From the NCBI RefSeq assembly GCF_041320665.1, contig NZ_CP166730.1:2046001-2110000 (forward strand): a stretch of DNA of 64,000 nucleotides. The letters run 5' to 3'. Numbering within the stretch: the first letter of the stretch is position 1; every line of letters starts with the position of its first letter. Source of the stretch: Comamonas sp. GB3 AK4-5 (GTDB taxonomy: Bacteria; Pseudomonadota; Gammaproteobacteria; Burkholderiales; Burkholderiaceae_C). Shown here in pieces: positions 1 to 7,021 of this stretch. The position numbers were made by a program, and so were the translations under genes. The notes under the pieces are model-generated. The model saw nothing but the letters and a program-made list of their open reading frames with translations. It searched no databases and was not told the origin of the DNA.

Positions 1-168
1 GCAGTGGGCAACGAGGCCAGCTTTGTGGTGCTGCGCGCGCCCAATGCGGCAGCGGCCGTGGCGGCAGCGCCTTGCGAGCGTGCCATCGTGCGGCGCGGCC
101 GCTTCTGGAGCGGGCGTGTCGGGGGAGATGCGAATCCGCTGGCATTCAAGCCCGAAGCCGAAGCTTGA
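1..168 (+). CDS. C-terminal end of a probable amidohydrolase (partial)
   Basis: The window opens inside a forward reading frame that ends in TGA at 166-168. The 55 visible residues include a run like SFVVL followed by a charged ERAIVRRGRF segment. This resembles the last beta-sandwich strands of cytosine deaminase-type amidohydrolases, where a 'D/SFVVL...VIRRGRVV' pattern is common. No metal-binding residues fall in this part, so the assignment rests only on that tail. The gene starts before the window, and the product could be another family with a similar ending. Confidence 0.4.
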   Translation, partial: AVGNEASFVVLRAPNAAAAVAAAPCERAIVRRGRFWSGRVGGDANPLAFKPEAEA

Positions 169-286
169 TGCACAGCGGTCTGGAGCAGGGGCAGCAGGCG
201 TGATGCCCAGACAACTGGTGGCTTCCAGCTCGGTTTGCAGCGCTTGACTGTGCCCAGGCTATGTGGGCAGAGCCTACCGGTGTGGC

Positions 287-1128
287 TTAGCCCGTTTGCT
301 CTAGCAACCACTGGCGCAACTGCGCCAGCGCGGGCCAGGCGGGGCGGGCCTTGGGGCTGGTGAACCAGTAGGCTCCCGCCGGCACGGTGGCGGCAAAGGG
401 CTGGACCAGGCGGCCGGCGCGCAGCAAATGGGCGAACATGGCCGGTGGCAGCAGGGCCACGCCCGCACCCAGGGCAGCGGCCTCGGCCAGGGCGATGGAG
501 CTGTCGAACATGGTGCCGCTGGCACGCAGCGGGGGCAGGCCGGCGCTGTGGCACCACTGCTCCCATTCCCCGGTGCGAAACGAGCGCAGCAACTGCTGGC
601 CGCGCAGATCGGCCGGCTGGCGCAGACGCTCGGCAATGGCCGGGGCGCACAGCGGCGTCAGCGGGGCCTGCACCAGCAGATCGGCCTGCAGCCCGGGCCA
701 GGCGCCATCGCCAAAGCGGATGGCCGCATCCAGCCCCTCGGCGTTCAGGTCTACGCGGTTGTTGTGGGTCTGCAGCCGCAAATCGATCTGCGGGTGCTGG
801 GCTTCAAAGGCAGGCAGCCCACGGCAAAAGTGCCCACCACCCCCAGGGTCAGCACCTCGCGCGGGTGTTCATCGCGCAGCTGGGTGAAGGCGCGCTCCAG
901 CCGGCCCAGGCTGTCCTGCACCACGGGCCACAGGCTCTGGCCCTCGTCGGTCAGCGCCAGGCCGCGGGGCAGGCGCTTGAAAAGCGGGTGACCCAGCCAG
1001 TCTTCCAGGCGGCGGATATGCTGGCTCACGGCGGCCTGGGTTACATGCAGCTCCTGGGCCGCATGGGTGAGGTTGAGGTGGCGCGCTGCCGCATCAAACA
1101 TGCGCAGGGCATTCAGTGGCAGTTGCAT
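287..1128 (-). pseudogene. LysR-family regulator of AmpR type, broken by a small deletion
   Basis: Read on the minus strand, an intact N-terminal half (start 1128) carries the winged helix-turn-helix of LysR regulators with the AmpR-like signature LTHAAQELHVTQAAVSQHIR. The frame then breaks near 812-822. The remainder, including the AmpR-like effector domain (RLQTHNNRVDL, AIRFGDGAW), continues in a different frame to a TAA at 287-289. Compared with the usual family wording GTFAVGWLLPRLPAFEAQHP, the stretch WLLPRL is missing and the join reads GTFAVGC then PAFEAQHP, consistent with loss of about 16 bp. The gene faces the beta-lactamase gene with 117 bp between starts, the classic ampR/bla arrangement. 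A sequencing error is less likely than a real deletion because several codons are gone. If real, regulation of the lactamase should be altered. Confidence 0.8.
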
Positions 1129-1245
1129 GGTGGCTATAAGTTTTACTTGGGTTTGACCGCAGAATTTATCGCTGCTCGACAGTTAGAGTGGCGTTTATGC
1201 TTGGGTTTATTGTGCAAGAGTCATAGCTGAAAGTGGGGAGGTAGC

Positions 1246-2205
1246 ATGCAGCGACGTATATTTTTGGCAGGAACAGCCCTGGGGTTGAGCGCTTTGGGCG
1301 CCTGCACCACCACCAAGAAAAACTATCAAGATGAAGCGGCAGCCGGTATACCCCGGGATGCCGACCAGGCATTGCAGGCCGCAGCCCGCCAGGTAGAGGC
1401 GCAGACCGGTGGCCGTCTGGGCCTGGCCGTGCTGGACACGGGCAGCGGTCGCCAGCTGAGCTGGCGCGGTGGCGAACGCTTTGCGCTGTGCAGCACCTTC
1501 AAAACATTGCTGGCGGCCCAGGTGCTGCAGCGCGCCGAGCAGGGCAAGGAAGTGTTGCACCGCCGCGTGCTCTACCGCCGTGACGAGCTGGTGAGCTATT
1601 CCCCCGTGACCGAGGAATGGGCCGACACCCTGGAGGGACTGAGCGTGCAATCGCTGCTGCGCGCCAGCGTGGTGCTCAGCGACAACACCGCTGCCAATCT
1701 GCTGCTGCGCAGCGTGGGAGGGCCCGAGGCCTTGACCGAGTGGCTGCGCGGGCTGGGCGACACCGAAACCCGGCTGGACCGCTGGGAGCCCGAGCTCAAC
1801 AGCGCCAAGCCCGGCGATGTGCGCGACACCACCACGCCCGATGCCATGACCCGCACCCTGCGCCGCCTGCTGGTGGACGAGAGCGTGCTGCAGGCGCCCA
1901 GCAGCACGCAACTGACGCGCTGGCTGGTGCAAAGCCGCACCGGCGACCAGCGCGTGCGCGCCGGTTTTCCGGTGGACTGGGTGGCGGGGGGCAAGACCGG
2001 CTCGGGCGAACGCGGCACCAGCAATGACACGCTGATTGTCTGGCCCGGCCCGCGCAAGCCGCCCATGCTGGTGGCCTGCTATCTCACCGACAGCCGCCAG
2101 AGCGCGGCGCTGCGCGATGCCCAACTGGCCCGCCTGGGTGCGGCCCTGGTGCAATGGCAGCAAGCCGGGCCTGCGCCGGCAGGCGCCACGGCCACGCTGC
2201 CTTAG
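1246..2205 (+). CDS. class A beta-lactamase
   Basis: A periplasmic serine beta-lactamase that hydrolyses beta-lactam antibiotics. The 319-aa product has all class A motifs: STFK at residues 83-86 (nucleophile Ser83), SDN at 145-147, EPELN with the general base Glu181, and KTG at 250-252. The N-terminus (MQRRIFLAGTALGLSALGAC) has twin arginines and ends in a lipobox-like LGAC with Cys20, so the enzyme may be a lipoprotein. The residue after KTGS is Gly rather than Cys, so the extra disulfide of KPC-type carbapenemases is absent. GGGGAGG lies just before the ATG. The divergent LysR gene is its expected regulator but is broken. The stop TAG overlaps the target duplication and first base of the mobile element that follows. 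Confidence 0.93.
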   Translation: MQRRIFLAGTALGLSALGACTTTKKNYQDEAAAGIPRDADQALQAAARQVEAQTGGRLGLAVLDTGSGRQLSWRGGERFALCSTFKTLLAAQVLQRAEQGKEVLHRRVLYRRDELVSYSPVTEEWADTLEGLSVQSLLRASVVLSDNTAANLLLRSVGGPEALTEWLRGLGDTETRLDRWEPELNSAKPGDVRDTTTPDAMTRTLRRLLVDESVLQAPSSTQLTRWLVQSRTGDQRVRAGFPVDWVAGGKTGSGERGTSNDTLIVWPGPRKPPMLVACYLTDSRQSAALRDAQLARLGAALVQWQQAGPAPAGATATLP

Positions 2206-2470
2206 AGCGTGTTCACGATCTCCTCGCGACGCGCCAGTGTCTTTGCGGGATGGGATACAAGGCGCGATACCGCAGCAATAGCCGCGCTATTGCGAGGATT
2301 CGCAACACCGTAGACCGCCCGCAAAGCCACTGGCCCGAAGGGTTGGAGCGAAATCGGGCGATTTCTTCGCGCTGGGGCTGGCTTGCACCCCGGTGCAAGC
2401 TGCGCCCCATCGGCTCGAACTCATCCCGATTGCGCTTCAACGCGCCTGCGTAGAGATCGTGAACACGCTC
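2205..2470. mobile_element. 266-bp non-autonomous IS5-like element (MITE), copy 1
   Basis: The element has perfect 18-bp terminal inverted repeats, GAGCGTGTTCACGATCTC at the left and its reverse complement at the right end. It is flanked by TTA direct repeats (2202-2204 and 2471-2473). A second copy, about 90% alike and in opposite orientation, lies at 11699-11967; an internally deleted copy lies at 8712-8766. The ends match 14 of 18 positions of the left end of the IS5-family element at 63228, which suggests mobilisation by that kind of transposase. On the minus strand it holds a 75-codon frame (2440 to 2213, TTG start) that stays open in the other long copy. Confidence 0.85.
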
Positions 2471-2640
2471 TTATATGCCGGGCTGAATACTGCTCTGCCT
2501 GCCTGGGCGCGTGCCGAGCGCGTGACCTGGGCAGGGCGGCAGAGCAGGGTAAGCGATAGGGCTGCGCTGTTGCGGCCGGGCAGACGGAGGCGGCGAATCG
2601 ACCCCGGTGGTTGAGGTGCATCAAAGGTGGGTCACCTCAA

Positions 2641-2669
2641 TTGTCACAAAACGTAATTAATGCCCTAAA
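2641..2669 (+). promoter_or_regulatory. putative sigma-70 promoter of receptor cassette 1
   Basis: TTGTCA (2641-2646) and CCTAAA (2664-2669) are separated by 17 bp. The same layout recurs before the second cassette (5785-5813, TTGTCA and CATAAA), and the intervening CAAAACGTAAT is identical. Conservation in a region where the sequence just upstream differs supports a functional promoter. A start near 2676 would leave a leader of about 35 nt. Confidence 0.55.
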
Positions 2670-2711
2670 AAGCATTTCCTTCGTTTTGCTTGCTGCCTGC
2701 TGCCCACCACC

Positions 2712-3860
2712 ATGCGACGTATTCGCCAGAGCGATCTGGTCCTGAATGAGCCCTTGCCTTGGCCGCTGTTTGATGAAAACGGCAACTTGCTGCTGCGCGA
2801 AGGCTATGTGCTGAGCATTCCGCGCCACATCAATGCCTTGCTGGAGCGTGGCGCTTTCGCACCCGATTTGCCGGCTAATGATGCGGACCAGCCCACGCTG
2901 GCCTTGCCCGAATGCCATGCCCGGCCGCAGGCGGGCGACCCGGTGTTCGAGCGTGCCGACACCCTGGCCATGACGCTCAAGCGCCTGCATGCCCATTTGC
3001 AAAGCGGCTCTTTGAAGGCAGAGCTGCGCCCGGTGGTGCTGGGCCTGGCCCACGGCATTGTCGATGCCTGTAACGAAGACGCCGATGCGCTGCTGGCAGC
3101 CCTGCACCTGAGCCGCCAGCACCCTTATCTGGTCATCCAGCAACTGCTGGGCGCGACCTTGGTGGAGATGGCTGCGCGCGAGCTGCCGCTGGACGAGCCC
3201 ACGCGCCTGTCGCTGGCCTGTGCGGCGCTCACCCGTGATCTGTCCCTGTTGCCGCTGCAGGCCCAGCTGGACAAGCAGGACGGCGCACTGACCACTCCGC
3301 AAATCGAGCAGGTGCGCAGCCATCCCGAGCGCTCCGCCTCGCTGCTGCTGGAGATGGGGGTGACGGATACGCTGTGGCTGGAACTGGTGCGCCAGCACCA
3401 CGAGCGCATCGATGGCTCGGGCTACCCCCATGCCTTGCACGGCGATGCCATCCTGCCCGGTGCCAGGCTGCTGGCGATTGCCGACTCCTACGCCGCCATG
3501 GTCACGCCGCGCCCCAACCGCCCGGGGCAGTTCCCGCGCGAGGCCTTGAAGTCCTTGTTCCAGGACCGCGCCCGGCTGTATGACGACCCGCTGCTGCAGC
3601 TGTCCATCAAGACGCTGACCATGTACCCGCCCGGCATGCTGGCGCGCCTGGCCAATGGTGAGTTTGCAGTGGTGCGCTCACGGAACCGGCACAACGACTC
3701 GCTGGATCTGTGGAGCCTGTACGACAGCAGCGGCATGCCCATTCTGCAGCCGCAGCGTCGCGACTCGAACGACCCCGCGCACGACATCACCGGCACGCTG
3801 CGGGTGGAGGAGTGCCGCAGCGCCGCCCTGGTGCTCAAACGTCTGTGGATGCAATCCTAG
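2712..3860 (+). CDS. degenerate HD-GYP domain protein, copy 1
   Basis: A 382-aa cytoplasmic protein whose middle part aligns with HD-GYP domains, the hydrolases that normally degrade cyclic di-GMP. The GYP signature is intact (HHERIDGSGYP, residues 229-239), as are the upstream His204 (SHPE) and downstream Asp258 (AIADSY). The HDIGK motif is replaced by RDLSL around residue 175, and the first histidine ligand position reads IQQ. Two metal-ligand histidines are therefore missing, so I infer weak or no phosphodiesterase activity and perhaps a nucleotide-binding role. An N-terminal segment (1-110) and a C-terminal segment (290-382) flank the domain and match nothing I recognise. No Shine-Dalgarno sequence is visible before the ATG. 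The receptor gene follows 15 bp downstream, presumably in the same operon. Confidence 0.75.
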   Translation: MRRIRQSDLVLNEPLPWPLFDENGNLLLREGYVLSIPRHINALLERGAFAPDLPANDADQPTLALPECHARPQAGDPVFERADTLAMTLKRLHAHLQSGSLKAELRPVVLGLAHGIVDACNEDADALLAALHLSRQHPYLVIQQLLGATLVEMAARELPLDEPTRLSLACAALTRDLSLLPLQAQLDKQDGALTTPQIEQVRSHPERSASLLLEMGVTDTLWLELVRQHHERIDGSGYPHALHGDAILPGARLLAIADSYAAMVTPRPNRPGQFPREALKSLFQDRARLYDDPLLQLSIKTLTMYPPGMLARLANGEFAVVRSRNRHNDSLDLWSLYDSSGMPILQPQRRDSNDPAHDITGTLRVEECRSAALVLKRLWMQS

Positions 3861-3875
3861 AGAAAGCCCTTGTCC

Positions 3876-5573
3876 ATGAAGCAGAACCTGCCTGTGACCA
3901 TCCGGCAAACCGAAATCCCGCCGGGGGCAAACCTGGTCTCCAAGACCGACCTCAAGGGCCTCATCACCTACGCCAACGAGGCCTTTGTCGAGGTCAGCGG
4001 CTACACGCTGGAGGAGCTGCTGCACCGCAGCCACAACATCGTGCGCCACCCCGATATGCCGCCCGCTGCCTTTGCCGAGATGTGGGCCACGCTGCAGCGC
4101 GGCCATCCCTGGCGCGGCATGGTCAAGAACCGCTGCAAGGACGGTGGCTACTACTGGGTGGATGCCTGTGTCGTGCCCATCACGCGGCATGACCAGGTGA
4201 CGGGCTATATGTCGGTGCGCAGGCACGCTGCGCCCGAGGCCATTGCCTCTGCCGAAGCCCTGTATGCCCGCATGGCCGCAGGCCACAAACCGCGCCGTCT
4301 GCAACTGCCGCGCTGGCTGGGCATACGCAGCGGCATGCGGGCCGGCAGCCTGTTTGTGGCAGCGCTGATGCTGGCCGGCGGCGTGCTGGGCATAGGCGGG
4401 CTGACGCTGGCGGACCGCGCTTTCTCGCGCCTGTACCACGGCCAACTGGAGCCGGTGGCGGCCATTGGCGCCATCGAAGCGCGGCTGAGCGAGAGCCACA
4501 CCACCATGCTGGAAATACGCCTGGCACGGCGTGACCAGGCCATTGCCGGCGACCCGAGCACGGCGCTGGAGGTGCAGGTGGCCAGGCTGCGTGCCAACCG
4601 TGACGAAATCCATCGCCTGCTGGACCAGCTCAAGGGCACGACGGAGGAAGTCACGCTGCAAAAACTGCGGCTGACCGAGGCATTGACGCATTACACCGAC
4701 GACGGTCTGCGCTGGGTGGAGCAGGCGGCCGCGCGCGACAATCTGGCCCAGGTGGACCGCCTGGTGGCCTTGCGCGTGCTGCCGCTGGAGCAAGACGCCA
4801 TGGCCGCCGCCGTGGACCTGCGCCAGGCCTTGCTGGGCGCGGCCCAGGGCGAGTACGGCGACACGCTGGAGCGCAATGCCCGCATTCGCTACTTTGCGGC
4901 GGCAGGCATTTTGTTTGGCCTGCTGGTGGTGGCCCTGGTGGGGCATATGTTCATTCGCGGCATTGTCGATCCGCTCAATGCCTCCATACGCCGGCTCAAC
5001 CGCATCGCCCAGGGCGATCTGCAGGGCGAGATCGATCTGTCCGGTACGGGCGAGAGCGGTCAGCTCAACCATGCGGCCGCCGTCATGCAGCTGCACCTGA
5101 AGGTCATGATCGACGAAATCGCCCTGGCGGCGCGGCGCATTCACCGTCACTGCGCCACGCTGAACACCGCCTTGTACGAGGTGACCGAGCATTCCGAAGA
5201 GCAGCATGAACGCGTCTACGCCGCCATCACGGCGCTGGACGCGGCCATGGCCGAAACCAGCGATCTGGGTGTGCGGGCCGAGCGTTTGCTGCATCTGGCC
5301 AGCCAGCAGGAATCGCCTGGCACAGGCCAGGCGCTGGTGCAGGATGCGCGCGAGCTGGCCACCGCCACCCGCTTGGCCGCCTTTGGCGCGGAGGAAGTGG
5401 CGCGCAGCATGCACCAGGTGGCCGATTTGATTGTGGAAAACCGGGGCGAGGCCCAGCGTGCCTGGCTGGCCTCGGAAGCGCTCAAGCACACGGCGGGCGA
5501 GCTCAAGCTGCTGGTGGACTATTTCGAGCCGCCCGCGCCCGCGCCTGAGGCAGAGCCCATGGCATTGGCTTGA
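3876..5573 (+). CDS. Aer-like PAS/HAMP membrane receptor with atypical output, copy 1
   Basis: A 565-aa membrane protein. Residues 20-115 form a PAS domain of the Aer/redox-sensor kind (ANEAFVEVSGY, RHPDMP, RCKDGGYYWVDA). A membrane segment at about 157-178 precedes an extracytoplasmic helical region (about 180-335) and a second membrane segment (about 340-360). A HAMP-like region (364-410, DPLNASIRR, GDLQGEI) and a helical C-terminal part follow. The highly conserved chemoreceptor hairpin tip that binds CheW and CheA (QTNLLALNAAVEAARAGE in ordinary receptors) is absent; the C-terminal part is short and ends in a Pro-rich tail. It looks like a chemoreceptor whose signalling hairpin has collapsed. 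ATG 3876 is preferred over the in-frame TTG at 3870. Its partner is probably the HD-GYP-like protein encoded just upstream. Confidence 0.75.
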   Translation: MKQNLPVTIRQTEIPPGANLVSKTDLKGLITYANEAFVEVSGYTLEELLHRSHNIVRHPDMPPAAFAEMWATLQRGHPWRGMVKNRCKDGGYYWVDACVVPITRHDQVTGYMSVRRHAAPEAIASAEALYARMAAGHKPRRLQLPRWLGIRSGMRAGSLFVAALMLAGGVLGIGGLTLADRAFSRLYHGQLEPVAAIGAIEARLSESHTTMLEIRLARRDQAIAGDPSTALEVQVARLRANRDEIHRLLDQLKGTTEEVTLQKLRLTEALTHYTDDGLRWVEQAAARDNLAQVDRLVALRVLPLEQDAMAAAVDLRQALLGAAQGEYGDTLERNARIRYFAAAGILFGLLVVALVGHMFIRGIVDPLNASIRRLNRIAQGDLQGEIDLSGTGESGQLNHAAAVMQLHLKVMIDEIALAARRIHRHCATLNTALYEVTEHSEEQHERVYAAITALDAAMAETSDLGVRAERLLHLASQQESPGTGQALVQDARELATATRLAAFGAEEVARSMHQVADLIVENRGEAQRAWLASEALKHTAGELKLLVDYFEPPAPAPEAEPMALA

Positions 5574-5672
5574 ATGCTCAGGCCCCTGGGGATGGCGGTC
5601 ACGGCCGCCATCACCGTAGCAACAGCGATGGAGGTTGCGCCAGTTGCTGCGGCGCTTTCCTGGCCGCTTTGC

Positions 5673-5692
5673 AGGCCTGCGGAGGCCTTTTT
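5673..5692 (+). terminator. putative intrinsic terminator after receptor 1
   Basis: AGGCCT (5673-5678) and AGGCCT (5683-5688) are self-complementary arms around a GCGG loop, followed by TTTTT. It lies 100 bp downstream of the first receptor gene and before the promoter of the second cassette, so the two units are probably transcribed separately. Confidence 0.5.
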
Positions 5693-5784
5693 GGGTGGCT
5701 AGCAATTAGCGAGAGGAATAGCTAGAGGACAAATGCCTGTCAACTGATGAGTGGTCGATATACATCAAAAACACACATCGGCAA

Positions 5785-5813
5785 TTGTCACAAAACGTAA
5801 TGCATGTCATAAA
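5785..5813 (+). promoter_or_regulatory. putative sigma-70 promoter of receptor cassette 2
   Basis: TTGTCA (5785-5790), a 17-bp spacer and CATAAA (5808-5813). Element by element this matches the promoter at 2641-2669, and the -10 box is slightly closer to consensus. The expected start near 5820 leaves a leader of about 38 nt that, as in copy 1, lacks an obvious ribosome-binding site. Confidence 0.55.
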
Positions 5814-5857
5814 AAAAGCATTCTTTTCGTTTTGCTTGCTGACTGCAGCCCATCATC

Positions 5858-7006
5858 ATGCGACGTATTTGTCAGAGCGATTTGGTCCTGAATGCGCCTT
5901 TGCCATGGTCGCTGTTTGACGAAAACGGCAACCTGCTGCTGCGCGAAGGCTATGTGCTGAGCATTCCGCGCCACATCAATGCCTTGCTGGAGCGCGGTGC
6001 GTTTGCCCTCGAGCTGCCGGCCCAGGATGCGGACCCCTCCACGCTGACCCTCCCTGAATGCCATGTTCTGCCGCAGGCCGGTGACTCGGTGTTCGAGCGT
6101 GCAGACAGCCTGGCCATGACGCTCAAGCGCCTGCATGCCCATTTGCAGGCCGGCTCGTTGAAGATGGAGCTGCGCTTGGTGGTGCAAGGCCTGGCCCACG
6201 GCATTGTGGAGGCCTGTAACGAAGACGCCGACGCGCTGCTGGCGGCCCTGCACCTGACGCGCCAGCACCCCTATCTGGTCATACAGCAGCTGCTGGGCGC
6301 CACGCTGGTGGACATGGTGGCACGCGAGCTGCCGCTGGATGAGCCCACGCGCTTGTCGCTGCTCTGTGCGGCGCTGACCCGCGATCTGTCTTTGCTGCCG
6401 CTGCAGCCGGTGCTGGACAAGCAGGACGGGCCGCTGACCTACCCGCAGCTGGAGCAGATGCGCAGCCACCCCGAGCGTGCGGTGCAGCTGCTGTTGGAGA
6501 TGGGCATCACCGACATGCTGTGGCTGGATCTGGTGCAGCAACACCACGAGCGCATGGATGGCTCGGGCTACCCCCATGCACTGCGCGGTGCAGCCATCCT
6601 GCCCGGTGCCCGGCTGCTGGCGATTGCCGACTCCTACGCGGCCATGGTGACGCCACGCTCCAACCGCGTGGAACAGTCTCCGCACGAGGCCTTGAAGACC
6701 CTGTTCCAAGACAACACCCAGCGCTATGACGACCCGTTGCTGCAGCAGTTCCTCAAGACGCTGACCATGTACCCGCCGGGCATGTTGGTGAAGCTGGCCA
6801 ATGGCGAGTCTGCGGTGGTGCGCTCGCGCTACGGACTGAACGATGCGCTGGACCTGTGGTGTCTGTATGACAGCAGCAGCATGCCGGTGCTGCGCCCGCA
6901 GTGGCGCGATGCGAATGACCCCGCGCATGAGATCGCCGGCACGCTGCGGGTGGAGGAATGCCGCAGCGCCGCTCTGGTGCTCAAACGCCTGTGGATGCAA
7001 TCCTAG
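5858..7006 (+). CDS. degenerate HD-GYP domain protein, copy 2
   Basis: This 382-aa paralogue of the protein at 2712-3860 has the same length and the same defects. HHERMDGSGYP keeps the GYP signature and the SHPE histidine and AIADSY aspartate remain, while the HD motif again reads RDLSL and the first histidine position reads IQQ. Because the lost ligands were already lost in both copies, the degeneration predates the duplication, and the fold has since been kept open. That argues for a non-catalytic but selected function, such as binding cyclic di-GMP or a protein partner. Differences from copy 1 are concentrated in the linker around residues 50-80 and near the C-terminal third. It is followed 15 bp later by receptor copy 2. 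Confidence 0.75.
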   Translation: MRRICQSDLVLNAPLPWSLFDENGNLLLREGYVLSIPRHINALLERGAFALELPAQDADPSTLTLPECHVLPQAGDSVFERADSLAMTLKRLHAHLQAGSLKMELRLVVQGLAHGIVEACNEDADALLAALHLTRQHPYLVIQQLLGATLVDMVARELPLDEPTRLSLLCAALTRDLSLLPLQPVLDKQDGPLTYPQLEQMRSHPERAVQLLLEMGITDMLWLDLVQQHHERMDGSGYPHALRGAAILPGARLLAIADSYAAMVTPRSNRVEQSPHEALKTLFQDNTQRYDDPLLQQFLKTLTMYPPGMLVKLANGESAVVRSRYGLNDALDLWCLYDSSSMPVLRPQWRDANDPAHEIAGTLRVEECRSAALVLKRLWMQS

Positions 7007-7021
7007 AGAAAGTCTGTGCCC

